This document shows positions 25,030 to 38,012 of a DNA stretch of 64,000 bases, in pieces. The position numbers were made by a program, and so were the translations under genes. The stretch comes from Gossypium raimondii (taxonomy: Eukaryota; Streptophyta; Magnoliopsida; Malvales; Malvaceae), in assembly GCF_025698545.1 (NCBI RefSeq), contig NC_068569.1, positions 17,484,001 to 17,548,000 of the forward strand. Reading direction: 5' to 3'. Position 1 is the stretch's first letter, and each line of letters starts with the position of its first letter. The notes beneath the pieces are model-generated. The model had not been told where the DNA came from. It worked only from the letters and a program-made list of their open reading frames with translations, and did no database searches.

Positions 25030-25650
25030 TTATATCAAATCCAAATGGACCCTACACCAGTCCATAGGTCGGGTTAGGTTTGAGCCAAGCCTTGATAAAT
25101 TTCAAAACCATTTGATAAGCCCAGCCTGAAAATGGGCCTAAATTTTTACCCAAGTTTGGCCCAGATAAATATGCTAAAATCCGAGCCTGGTCGCATTAAA
25201 TTTTTATATTGTTTTTTATATATATATATTTTAAAATATAGTACATTAAAAACATTAAAATAAATATTTCCAAACAAATTGAAAATAAATTTGAAAAAAT
25301 CTTTATACTTAAATAACATTAAGATAAGTGCAACTTAACAAGCAAATAAGAATTATACACTATTCAAACAATAACAATAAAATAGTCGCATCATAATGGT
25401 GAAATCACAACAAAACAATGAGAATACAATAAAAAATAACAGCAAAACAGTGAAAAAATAACTTTTTTTTTCTTTTTGCAAATTCAGGCCGAGCTCAGGC
25501 CAAAAAATGTTTACCTGAGGCCCGACCCGTTTTTTGTACAGGCCTTATTTTTTGCCCAAACTCATTTTTTGTGTTTATATTTTTAGCTAAATCCTCTTAT
25601 TTTTTGGGTGGACCTTTAAGCGGTGCCTAGCCCGGCCAGTGTAAAATTAA
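25030..25650. repeat. Degenerate GGCCCGACCC-type hAT MITE relative
   Basis: Both flanks are rich in GGCCC/GGGCC words (GGTCGGGTTAGG, AGCCCAGCC near 25070-25200; GAGGCCCGACCCG, GGCCTTATTTTTTGCCC, AGCCCGGCC near 25490-25640) around an AT-rich core. This is the layout of the well-preserved MITE at 52206-52704. The ends are too diverged to define. Confidence 0.45.
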
Positions 25651-25659
25651 TTCCTAACA

Positions 25660-28600
25660 TTTTTGCCTCTAATCCTCTATACCTTAACTAAATAAAAAGG
25701 TGATCACCATTAGTCTCTTTGTCATTTCAAGAAAACTTTATTCTTTTTAAAAAGTTACTCGATAATTTAAAAAATAATAATTATTGATAGTAAAAGAAGT
25801 ATAAATTATTTTGTTAAAGAGGTGTTGATTGTTGGAGAAGTTAATAGTTACAAGCTCAGGTTGAAATATTTAGGAAGTAGTTTTATTTTATTTAAAATAT
25901 ATAGTCTATATAATCCTATTACTATAAAACAGTATTTCGTTATTTAAATTGTATTTTTCCAATTAAGTTGAGATTAATTTGTAAGACATTTTATATGAAA
26001 TTTATAAAACATACATCCTCAAGCATTTGGTTGGTATATAAAATTATTATTGATGGAATATAATTGATTAAATTTTAATAAATTAAAATTAAGGGCTTAA
26101 ATATCAAATTTGTCTAAAACCGCACAAGTGATGGATTAAATATAAAAAAAGAAGTGAAGCGTTGAATTAATTAAGTCCATCCATAATTGCGTATTAGGGC
26201 ATAAAATGCAAGACTTGAATAAAAAGGTTTGAGACTTGCATACAAGACAATTTAAGGATGGAGGGAATGTAACAACCTAAGCCTTGCTACCAATGGAATT
26301 TCCAGTTTTGCTGTAATTATACAAAAGAAGGAAGAGTGGAAGGGGAAATTAAATGTGTAGGGCACTTCCCCTGGGAGAGTTTTATTGGATTAATAAGACA
26401 AAGCAACAAGTAATATCATATATTATGAACAAAATATTCCTTATATATATTATTGTTCTACCAAATCTATCATGCTTCCTCACTACCAAATGTGGAAACC
26501 TGCAAATGCCATTGGTTTACTTCATTCTATATGTTTTTGATTTGTTTATGGTAATTTGAGTTTTTTAGTTTACGATTTTAATATTATTTGGTACAGTTTT
26601 AAAATATATACAAAATAATTAATAATATACTTTTTGAAAATAATTCTGTTATAAATATCTATTTTAAATATAAAACATTTATTTTCACATCCATCTTCTT
26701 GACTTTTCTTATTCAAACTACCCATATTAGTATGAATTTTTTTCATCCCCTTGTTAAAAAAATAAAATTCAGACATGAATTTAATAAGACGTGACACATA
26801 CCAAAAAAGAAAGCAACATGTATATCTTTCACTTCCAATAATTCACCAAATTCAAAATTTAAGTTTTGGTAGTAAACAGCAATACATTCATATGGGACTG
26901 GCTTTTTTCCCCCAAAATTTGACTGGGACATTAAAACCCATTAAATTTGGAATTAAATCAGATGGAAGTTAAAACTAAAATTGTGATTTAATCTAACAAG
27001 GCCATATCCACCTCTAAAGCAATTTTCCCAACCACCAAAGTATCCATGGTGATTAATGTGTGATTTCATGGGGTTGTTTTTGTGCAGTGGTAAAAGGTAG
27101 TTTAAGAATAGCAGAACAGAATAGTTATTTTCAACGGTTAACAGTGCAAAAAAGCCCCCCCAGCTTCAGTCTAACCAACATATCAACTGTTTTTTTATGA
27201 CCATTTGGCAGTAAAGCAGGTGTGGGAGGCAAAATTAAAACAACACCCCCAACTGAAACTGGAAGAGCTTTGTTTAAAGTTGCTTGCTTCTCTGCTATCA
27301 TCTTCTTTTCACCAAATCACTATACCATAATTAATATTTTCATTTCGAATGTCTCACGGATCTGAAAGAGTTGGAGAGACACGGAGGCCCACAGGCCATA
27401 AAATAGCCTCTTCCACCCCCGATAGTCGCGCGCTATATAAATAAATAATTAAGGGAGGGGCCAAAATGATAAAGAGAGAAGCTATCAATTTGGTTTCTAG
27501 TGTTGCTATGTTTGCCCCATTTTTTTTATTTTATTTAAAACTTTCTGAAGAGGATTGGACATGTCTAAAACTCAACAGCAACCTTGCAGGGAAAGGGAAA
27601 CAAATACTCCCCATATTCATTTGTCCTTCACTGAATTCAGTCACAGTGCTGTTTTCTTTGCTTCTTCTCCATGCACTGTTCTCTATAGTATGTGCAATCA
27701 CTTGCCTGCCATTGCCCTGCAAAATCACTACTACTTTAATTACCATCACTTTCTTAACATCAAACCCAGTTCCTTTTTTTGGTTTCTAATCTACATAAAA
27801 GAGAGGTGAAGGGAGGGGTTTGGAGATGATGATGTACAGTTGAGTTGTCTATTATTGGTGCTTGCCTTTTCCCAGTCAAATCATCATCTTCAATCATCAT
27901 TCGACTGAGCTGTTCCTGTCATGTCATCTTGAAGCAACTTTGGGTGAGATAAAAGAATAGTGCTTCTAAACACTTAGCATATTATAATATTTAATCTTTG
28001 TAATTTGCTATGTATGTTAATCTAATAGTCAAAAAGATTACATAATATGATTTCGATTGAACAAACAAGTGAAGTGACACATGAACCTCCATTATTTCTC
28101 AGATTTTAAACCTTGGAATTAGATTATAATAATATACTCATAACATTCCTGATTCCTTTGTTTGCCTCCGGAAATCAAGCAACAAACCAATTTGTTCCTT
28201 CACACTCTTTTCTTAGATTAACTCTTGATTTCGTTGAATCAGTCAATCTAGAATTATATAATTCGTATAATTATTTTTTAAATACGATGTTTAAAATTGA
28301 TATCAGGAAATTAAATGGAAAATCATCCCAAAACGATCAAATGTGGTCTTTTACCATTTGGTAAAGCGTTTTCAAAGGTTGGATCCAGCAATTTTCTACA
28401 TTCACTCAACTTTCGCCAATTTTATTTTATATATTTTGTCTCAACAACTTTGATTTTAATGTTTATTTTTGTACTTCAACGACTTTTATGTTTAATTTGG
28501 TATGTGTGCTTTGTTTTATCTCAATTAAGTACATATATTTTTATTAGAGCATAAGTGTCAAACATCATTTGATCTTGATATCAAATTAAACATTGAAGTC

Positions 28601-29540
28601 AAGATCATACATCAAATTAAGACAAGAAGAACTCAAGCACCCAATTAAATATTGAAATCAAATTTAAGTATTGATAAAAATATAATTTAGTATTAGTTAT
28701 GATGATAATGTTTTTAAAAATAACCATTATTAAAAAAAGCGAATATATTTATTAAAGTATTGAAGGAAACATAACTAGTAAAAATCAAAAGCACGAAAAA
28801 GTGATATATATAGCTTATTGTCATTAATTAAGCTTAATAGACGTAATTAATGTTTGGTTTTTTATTGCAGAGTGATGGTGGTTAGCGCTTAGGAGTTTTA
28901 AAATCATTTATGATGTAATTAAAATCGGAGCTAAATTCATTTTCCGGATGTGCATTTTTCAACAACATCAATTTATATTCATCATTCATCTTTTAAGTAT
29001 TTAAAATGAAATATAGAAAATTTAATTGAATACGTATAGTTTATATTTTAATTCGAAAAATATGTTTAAAAATGAAAAGGTGGAAATATAAATTTTTAGA
29101 TACAATTACAACATTTTACCTTAAGCCATCAATCAAAAAAATAATTAGGGCCTTTTAGGTAAAAAAAGAAAATGTGATTCCCATTGCAAATTGCAATGGC
29201 CAAGTTTTAAGTTTTGTTATGTGGAATGATATGGAGCACCCATATACTTTGATTTGACAGCAAAATAGGATCATTAGGTTGTCTTTGCTCCTCCTTTTCA
29301 TTCATTCCAGCTAATAGTGGCAACAAATTAAAAGCTAACTTAACTATCTTACTTTCTCTTTTTTTTGCTTTATTAGGTAAATATATATATTATTCCATCT
29401 TTATGTCTACTAATTACACCAATTATGATTCCTTCTCAAGGAAATTTGAGTTTGTAAAACAACTTTTTATGCTTTTTATGAAAAGAAAAGTTACATGGGT
29501 TCTATATTTTATTAAAATAAGGGTTGTACTTGTACCCATA
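25660..29540. other. Gene-free stretch with a promoter-like patch
   Basis: No coding gene was supported. About 27000-27960 is less AT-rich and contains a TATA-box-like CTATATAAATAAATA at about 27432-27447 behind a GCGCGC patch. The open frames downstream (27466-27789 and overlapping ones) show no recognisable domain and overlap one another. Confidence 0.35.
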
Positions 29541-29547
29541 ACATAAA

Positions 29548-30094
29548 AGGGTAAACTACTAAATTATTAGTTAATTTATATTTTAGTTATTCAATTTCAA
29601 AAAGTTATAAAATGGTCACTGAACTATTCTAAAGTTTTCATTTAAGTCACTGAGCTGTTAAAATTGTTTTGTATAGCCTTCTCCGTTCACATTGCGTACA
29701 CTAGTTAAAAGCTCTTATTCCCTTTCTCTTCTATTGTTCAATTTATTTGCTTTTCATGAAACAATTTTGAACATTACAAATCTGTAAATCAAAATCCAAA
29801 TAGCTTTCTTCTTCAATCTTTAACACTAACTGTCAGATCAACTTGGATCTAAGGTATATTCTTCTACTTGTTTATCAGTACTAATTCATTGTACCGATCG
29901 TCGAATCCTCACTTGGGGATCGTTAGTTGGACTTTTAAAAACTCAATGACTTAAATAAAATAAAATAAATTTCAAATAGTTCAATGACTTAAATAAAAAA
30001 CTTTTGAATAGTTCAATATCCATTTTGTAACTTTTAAAGTTGAGTAATCAAAATGTAAACTAATAGCTTACTAATTGTGAGTGTTGTTTACCCT
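29548..30094. mobile_element. Long-TIR fold-back MITE
   Basis: The left end AGGGTAAACTACTAAATT (29548) is matched by the right end GTTTACCCT (30094). Arms of about 150 bp are inverted repeats: TTATAAAATGGTCACTGAACTATTC on the left against the complement of GAATAGTTCAATATCCATTTTGTAAC on the right. It is non-coding. The arms resemble the remnant just upstream of the LBD exon (4725-4797). A Mutator-like MITE is likely, but the target duplication is unclear. Confidence 0.65.
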
Positions 30095-30819
30095 AAAATA
30101 AAATAAAGCAATGGAAATTAAAAGCAAATATAATTACTAACTAGTTTTCTTACCCGTGCAATACATGGGTTGATTGTATGTATCAATAAAATATACTGTA
30201 ACTTTTTTAAAACTTTACCTGTAAATTTTAAATGTGCAAAATTATCACTATATTTTTGGTGAAATTGAAAATTGCCACTATAATTTACTTTAATTGATAT
30301 TTATCATCATGTTTATAAATTAAAGACAAATTTACCACTATGCTTTAACTCTATATTAAAGCTTGTCACTTTACATTAATTTGATTGAATTTTTCTACTC
30401 AAATTTAATTTAAAATAACTTGAAATGAATTCAATAAAATTCCTTTTTTTCATCTTAACATTTCACATTAATAAGTAAAACAATATAATGTCAAATTAAA
30501 AAAGGTTATTTTATAAAATATATATATTAATTTTCAAGTATTAGTTTCATTAATTTAAAACTTTATTAAAATTTGATATTTTATAAATTAACTTATTATT
30601 AAGTATTGAAATAAAATGTTTTAAAGAAGTTTTATTATCGAAATTTGTTTTCAAATCTTCAAAATTAATATCGAACGATAGAATTTAATTAAAAAATTTA
30701 AAGTTTAGTGGTAAAATTTAATAACATAAAATTTGAGTGTCAAATTTACTTATAATTAAAAAAAGAAACAAGGAAAATATCAATAAAAATAAAGTACAGT
30801 GATGAATTTCAATATTTTA

Positions 30820-31610
30820 TGTAACATCCTATTTTCAGTAAAATTAGAATAGTGGTTTGGGACCACAATTCCAAGTTGGAAAGAACATTTATTTTAATAT
30901 TATTACATGGTCTGCATTATGATAGAAATAACATATGAAAATTTCGTCAAGGAAATTTTACCGGTTTCATGTTTAATTAGGAGGAAATGACCAAATTGCA
31001 TAAAATATTAAAGTTGAGTTCTAGTAGCTAGAGGATTAAATAACTATAAAATTTAAAACTTGTGGTCTTTATAAGGAAAATAGATCATTAATAAAAGTTA
31101 GTAGATATTTAAGATGATTCATCCATGGAAAATTAATTAAAAGATGATAGGTTAATTAAATGAATAAATTTATTTTATTTTCATCATCTTCCCAAACTTC
31201 TATGGAAACCCTAACTAAGAGAAAGAACTTCAAGCAATCTTAATTGGGTAAGTAATCATGTCCCGTTTTTAGTAATTTTTATATTTTCAGATCGTAATAA
31301 CCTAATCTATCTATTTTGGGGATTAATTTGCAAAGTTATCAAAGTATTAAAATTTTTCCATGGATGAGTATGCTAAAATTTTGAAATTTATGGTAGAAAA
31401 TGAAAGGTTGTTGATAGATAAACAATTTTTGTATATGAAAGGTATTAAATTAGAAAAAGTGTTAAGTTTTTTTACCAAATTTGATAAAAGAATTTTAGAT
31501 ACCAAATTAAAAAGGTTAGATATCAAATTTTAAAAATTAAAGGCTAAATATGAAATTGTGAAAATAAATTTAAGTGCTGAATGTTATATTATTATTTTTT
31601 AAAAATATTA
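30820..31610 (+). mobile_element. Truncated Gypsy LTR, plus orientation
   Basis: It starts TGTAACATCCTATTTTCAG at 30820 and is clearly homologous, in opposite orientation, to the solo LTR at 34288-35712. Shared words include GCATGGTCTGCATTAT, GACCAAATTGCATAAAATAT, TTGAGTTCTAGTAGCTA, GGAAACCCTAA/GC and AAATTTATGGTAGAAAATGAAAGGTT. Homology fades near 31550-31610 and the terminal TGTTACA is absent. Confidence 0.7.
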
Positions 31611-32905
31611 TGGACCGCAATTTCATTGTAAAAACTTACGATATATGTTAGATTAAGGTCTATTTCCCCTTCACGGAGAAGTTAGTCAATTTGTATTCAA
31701 CTTTCCCATTAATTTTCCAATTAAAACAAATTTAATAAATAATATAATAATTTATATACAATTTAGATAAAAATCATGAATTCAAGTTGATGTATTTATC
31801 AAAAATAAATTAAATTTTATGTTTTTAAGTATAAGAATAATTTTTAACAAATTGAAGTAAAAACTAAAAGATACAAAATGAAATTCATAATTAGTACATC
31901 TTTTAATTAAGCCTTCGTTCTTTGACTTGCATATATATACATTGAGACCCTAGTCATTTTTATAATATATTAGAAATTCTATCATACCTACATATTTACA
32001 AATTAGATAAATATAACATAAAAATAAAGGAAAATATATGATTTAAAATTAACAATAATTAATAGTGTATTTACAATATGTACAAAATTAAAATGAAAAA
32101 AATTAGTTTAAATTATAGGTAAAAAGAAATTTAAATTGGTAATTATATCGATTAATAATACTAAATGCATTCTAATTTTTATTATAGTATTGTCATTTTT
32201 CTATAACACGTTAAAATGTCATAATGTTGGTGAAAGGAAAATTCAATATAATAATTCATTTAAAAATTAAATATTGAGTTCACCAATTCAATCAACAACA
32301 TTATCTGTACTAAATTTTGTCACACCCACAATAAGGGTGAAAGAAAATACTTTTTTTAAAAATTTATTCAAAATACTATTTAACACATGTTTGATCATTG
32401 GATTTGAAATTTTAATTATTTTATTTAAAGATAATATAAAATATAAAAGTAAAAATGTTACCATAATAATATTAATTCTAATATAAAGTGGTTAAATATA
32501 AAATTAGATGTAGGTATATACTCCATGAAAATATATATAAATCCTCCATGCACAAAACATGATAGAGACATGTATGGTAGTAAATAAATACACTTAATAC
32601 CAATTTGAGAAATAAGGTTAACAACAATGCAAAGAAAAAGTGTGTGAGAGAATCTTCTTTCTTTTCTTTAATTGCACTTTGAAAAAGAAATTTGAAGGAG
32701 GAGTATAAATATATTATATTATAATTTATTGTGACGTCGATAGCCATTACTACTCAAATCTTCATTTTCTATTTTGTTTACTATAACGCCTTTTGAGTTC
32801 AATAAAATAACATTTTTTAATTAATAATTTAACATTGCTTTTCAAAATTGTATTTTAAAATAATATTCATAAGTCTTGCAACTTAGGGTATTTTTGAAAA
32901 TAGCG
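31611..32905. other. AT-rich intergenic DNA
   Basis: No gene or defined repeat boundary was recognised. Short ORFs at 32274-32486 (+) and 32478-32747 (-) lack any motif. Confidence 0.35.
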
Positions 32906-32909
32906 TTTC

Positions 32910-33640
32910 CCTAATTTTTGTGTGAGCTTTTTGGTTATGCCATTGTGCAAGATTTGGTCTTGCGAAGTCAATGTTATTGGCTAAGATTGATGCGTTTAGG
33001 TTCTTCTATGAAGATAAATTTTCAGCAAATGTCAATCCAGAATAGGGAGGAGGCATATTTAATTGTTGAGGTTGAGGAGGCTATTATGGATGATATTGAT
33101 TACGACCTCTGTGTATTGGGTAAGTTTTTTGGTGAGCGGGCGATCAATTTAAACGCTATTTAAAGAACACCGTTGTCGTTGTGAAAGCCTTTTCAAAGTC
33201 CTACAATAAGGGCGATAGGTGATTCGGGTTTGTACCTTATTCAGTTTTATCAGGCTTTTGGTCATTTAATAATTGTACTCTGCTTTTGGTCCTTTAATAA
33301 CTCAAAAAGTGTTGATTTATTCTTTGCCGACTTTCGGGCTAAAGTGCATGATTTGTCGCCATGTTTTGCTTTTGAGAACTTGGACAAAAGTTTGGGCAAT
33401 ATTATGGGGATGTTAGAATATGATGCTATGGGAGGTTGGAATGTATTGCATGATTTCATGAGGATTTGGGTTAGATTGGATACCAGGGAACCTTTAATGC
33501 GGGGGAAGAAGTTGCATCATCTTAAGGGTAGTTATTTTAGGGTAACTTTTAGCCATGAAAGGATTTCGTAGGTTTGCTATGGAGGCTAGAATGTATCGCA
33601 TAATTGTCAGTTTTGCACATAAGGACTAAAGTGCAAGAAT
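32910..33640 (+). pseudogene. LINE (non-LTR retrotransposon) ORF1 fragment, DUF4283 plus zinc knuckle
   Basis: Broken frames read like the DUF4283/ORF1 protein of plant L1-type LINEs. 32918-33163 holds EEAIMDDIDYDLCVLGKFFG. 33230-33571 holds the core FRAKVHDLSPCFAFENLDKS...GMLEYDA, FMRIWVRLDTREPLMRGKKL and YFRVTFSHERI. A degraded CCHC knuckle (CYGG..VSHNCQFC) is readable in another frame at about 33570-33620. Stops and frameshifts make it non-functional. The matching reverse-transcriptase piece appears at 38013-38660. Confidence 0.7.
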
Positions 33641-36600
33641 TTCGAAATTAGTGATGATTTTCTATAAATATAATTATTATAGGACTGTAGAAGGATGAAT
33701 TTGATATTGGTTTCGAAAACGAATCTTAAATGTGAATGATATGTTTGTTTCGATTTTAGGGACTAAATTAAATCAAGTACAAAACTTTAGGAAAATTATG
33801 AAAAGTAATAATAGGATATCATATGCATTAGATAAACTGTTATAAGATATTTATAACTAATAGTTTGAAACGAATTACCGATTAGAGATGTGATTTATAT
33901 ATGTGATTGGAAGAATGTAAATCATGAATTTGATAGATTTTTTCATAGATTGGTTTTTAATGGAATTGTATGGTACAATTCGAAATGTTAAAGTATTGTA
34001 TTTGTTAAACTCACTGCATTGTTGGGATTGTGTTGACGGGAAAGTCATGTAGTTAATTAAATTGGCATACTAACTGTGATTTCCAGTAAGCATTATAGTT
34101 TCTTAACCTATGAACTTGCTAAGTAAATATAATGCTTACTCGATTTCATTTTTTGTTTCTATTTCTGTAGTTGAGACTTTTGCAAAACCCGTGATCAAAT
34201 CAACTCAAAGCACACACTACCCAGCTTCTGATTCGGTAGTATTTTAAACGTTTTGAACACGGTTATGTGGCATATAAATAGAGCTTGTGTAACACCCCTA
34301 ACCCATATCCATCTCCGGAATAGGGTTACAGAGTATTACCAGAGTTTACAGATCAAATACAGTTAATTAATATTATTTACTATTCATATCCGAAATCAAT
34401 TATATTGTCCCTTAAATGGGCCCTCAAGGCCCAAAATATGCATTTAAAACAAGTCGAGACTAAACCAGGAACTCAAAGAAATTTTTACAAAATTTCAAAA
34501 TTTTTCCTAGGTGTAGGGGAACCTTGTATCCAATCGAATTTCATTTATTCAAATCGTATTTAATATTTATTGGGCATTGTCGGATATATGATTAATTTCA
34601 TATACATAGCAATTACACAATTCACATATACAATATTTAATTCAAACATATAAATGTACATAATTAAGTTACACAAACTTACCTCAATAATTGTTCGTAT
34701 ATGCAAAGTCTACTAATCTGACACTTTTTCTTTTCCACGATCTGACTTCGTATTTGATCTATCCGGATCTATACGAATGAATTTAACTCAATTTAATAAA
34801 ATTCAAATTCAATTCAATTCAATTCACATCTTAGGAAAAATTATCATTTTGCCCCTATACTTTTGATTAATTATGATTTCATCCCTAAGCTCAAAAAATG
34901 AAATTCATGCAATTTAATCCTTGTTCCAAGCCTAACCGATTTTTACATATAACATTTACAGCCCATGTATTTCACAAAATTTAGAATTTTTCCATGAATT
35001 TTACATCTTTTCAATATAGTCCCTAAATCACAATTTCATCAAAATTTCCTTTACAAAAGTTGTTTATCTATCAAAACCTTTCATTTTCTACCATAAATTT
35101 CATAATTCATCTATATTCATCCATGGAAAAACTCTAGTACTTTGATAACTTTACAAATTAATTCCGAGATAGCTAGATTAAGCTATTACGATATCGAAAT
35201 ATAAAATTACTAAAAGCGGGACAAGAATACATACCCAATTAAGCAAATTAAACTTGCTTGAGATATTTTCTCTCAGCTAGGGTTTCCATGTATTTTTTTA
35301 AGAAAGATGATGAAAATGATGATATTTTTCTTATTTTATTAATTATCATCTTTTCATCTTTTTATTTCAATTTAGTCATTTTCTTTATTTAATTTTCCAT
35401 GTATGAATCATCATACTTATCTACTAACTCCATTTAATGGTCTAATTGCCATATAAGGACCTCAAGTTTTGAATTTCATAACTATTTGCTACCTATAGCT
35501 ACTAGAACTCAACTTTTATATTTTATGCAATTTGGTCCTTTCCCCCTAATTAAACATGTAATCGGTAAAATTTTCTTAATGAAATTTTCATACGTCATTA
35601 CTATTATAATGCAGACCATGCAATAGTGTTAAAATAAATTTTTTAATTTTTTTGATTCAGATTTGTGGTCCCGAAAATACTATTTCGATTAAATTGAAAA
35701 CAGGCTGTTACAGCTTGTTTTGTACATATGTTTGCTTTCTATACTTATGGAGATGTATCAAGAATGTTAATGGTTTTTGGTTGCTTGAAAATAATAATTT
35801 CGAATAGTGTATGATAGTAATTTGGCAAGTTATACTTGAAGCATAAAAATGGCCAATTTGGATGAGTAAAAGCTGCCTTAAAATGTTTGATATGGTATAT
35901 TATTTAGTTATGGAAATGTGATGGTAGCTAAGTACAGTTGCTTATGGAATTGGTAATGGAATATATTGTTTTGGTACATGGGTGGATAACATTGAATTGG
36001 GCTATAATTGAAACGTATGAGTGCTAAATGTTAGAGATGAAATGGTTGGAATTAGATGTTGATTTGGAGTGCACTTCTTGTTTGAATTCTTGATAGTTTT
36101 GTGCATATGTAAAAAAACACTTTGGGTACATATTTTAGTATGTTTTGGTGCAGGTTTAAAGGTGCAAGTATGCACCAACATGTTAAAAGTTTATGTTGGT
36201 ATGTAACAGATCAAAAATAAAATATTTTTGTTCCATACGGTCGTGTGACCACTAAAATGTAGGAAGCTTTGGAACCACATGGTTCCGGATTTCCATATGA
36301 GCCAGCCACATACCCGTGCGAGTATTGTAGATTTAGTCACCTATAATTCACATAACCTCAGTTTGTTACATGCTCCAGCCACATGATTATGTGACTTTTG
36401 ATGAAGTTTTAGTGTTTGATCCACACGACTTTAGAGTGTTACACAGCTTGCACACACGACCGTGTGACTCCTATTTTATATGAGTGTCTTTGTCTTTTGA
36501 ATATGTTGCAGTTTGATCCCTGTTTGTTCTCGGGTTAATTTTAGAGCTTTCATAAGCTCGATTTAAACTTGATTTTGTTTGTGATGTATGATATATGTGA

Positions 36601-36714
36601 TAATTGCATGTTATTTGAAATATTTGAATTTTATGTTGCATGTAATTATTTCGTCGATTGTTATAACATCCTATAGCTTGGTTTTGACGATCGGACCAGG
36701 TGAGGGGTGTTACA
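33640..36714 (+). mobile_element. Gypsy LTR material interrupting the LINE, itself interrupted
   Basis: The right end is a clear LTR terminus (GACGATCGGACCAGGTGAGGGG then TGTTACA at 36714), typical of cotton Gypsy LTRs in plus orientation. The left boundary near 33640 was not defined and no TGTAAC start was found, so this piece is truncated on the left. Bases 34288-35712 are a later insertion. Diagnostic words include ATCAACTCAAAGCACACAC and the CACACGACCGTGTGACTCC motif at about 36450-36473. Confidence 0.6.
34288..35712 (-). mobile_element. Nested Gypsy solo LTR, minus orientation
   Basis: It begins TGTAACACCCCTAACCC at 34288 and ends GGCTGTTACA at 35712 (1425 bp). Perfect GCTTG duplications flank it at 34283-34287 and 35713-35717. 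Its reverse complement starts TGTAACAGCCTGTTTTC and matches the truncated plus-strand copy at 30820. With no internal region, it is a solo LTR inserted into the older LTR at 33640-36714. Confidence 0.88.
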
Positions 36715-37990
36715 AAATTGAATAAAATGTAAAATATGAGAGAAATAAAAAATGAACTTATTTAATATAATGCATCTCATGACAATATTTTTTAATGTTT
36801 AGTATGGATTTGATATATAAAATATGTGTATAAATCAAGAATTGGATCAAGTCGGAGTTAATAGGGAAAAAACTAAAATTATGGATTAGCCATGAAGAAT
36901 TTACACGTTTTGTGTTTCGAAAAGGTATGTTCAATAGGAACTTACTACCTTGCCTTGTGTTATATGTATGTTTGTGTTTGTTTCATTATTATTATGCTTG
37001 AATATATAATTTGATATGTTAATGAATATTGACATAGAGATTTATGTTTACTATGTTATAATACATTGTACAGGGTATGATATGTAATTGAAAATGATTA
37101 CATGATATGATATGTAATTGGAAATGATTATAAGGTTGAATTTGCAAATATGAATAGTTGATACCCATATGAACGTAGTAAAATGTTATGATATGATTGA
37201 CATGCAAATAAGGTATTATGCGCGCTTGTACGAAATATGTGATTGTACGAAGATTATTACAGGCTATATTGAGATCCAGCATCTGTTGCGGATCATCGAG
37301 TATTATATGTATTTACGGAAACTTTGGTGTGGTGAAAGGATGTATTTGAAATGTTTATATATTTGATGCATATAGGCTTTGCACTTCGGTGCCCTAGTGT
37401 AGTGTAGTTCACCTGTGTATCTGAGTCCATTTTACTAGTGTTTCATTGGGTGAAATACTGAAATTGGATATTGGATTAAAGAAGAAGAAGAAGAAGAAGA
37501 AATGAACTAATTTGATATGGTATTATGATTTGTGATTTATATTGAAATAACATGATTTTGTATCTTGATGTATGCAAGTGAGATGGTATAGTATGATTTG
37601 GTATGAATTGATGATATTCATGATATGTTATAATGTCTAACCTATTTGGATGTCAATGTTGTCATGTGCCTAGTTATGACATTATGTGCTAAGGTTAGTC
37701 AAATGTATGTCAAAATTATGGTAGCTAGTATGCTTAAACTTTGTGTTTTCCATTTGAAATCACTAAGCATTTATATGTTTATTTTAGTTTTTTCTCCTAC
37801 TTGTAGATATTTAATTTGTGGAACTCTCTAAGTAGAATCTTTGCGGGCGTCACACTATAATCGAACGGTAGAAATATGTTATTTTGGTTCCAAAGAATGT
37901 GGCATGTATATAAGGTAATTATGCTATGGAATGGTCAACTTGATGTCCTTATTATTTAACTTCGGACTTCTTGCAACAGTTGGAAAAAAA
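36715..37990. repeat. Retroelement-derived, poorly defined
   Basis: AT-rich DNA with cotton LTR-like wording (TTTGCACTTCGGTGCCCTAGTG at about 37378-37400) and a (GAA)n tract at about 37480-37500. The ORFs here lack any motif. It probably fills the gap between the two LINE pieces. Confidence 0.35.
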
Positions 37991-38012
37991 TCTTTCGATT
38001 GAATAAGAAAAT

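Noticed and set aside
27800..27960. Possible microRNA precursor hairpin around GATGATGATG / CATCATC
   Set aside because: Base pairing by eye is short and interrupted by several mismatches, and no known conserved plant microRNA sequence is present. The same search over 39300-39500 was also negative.
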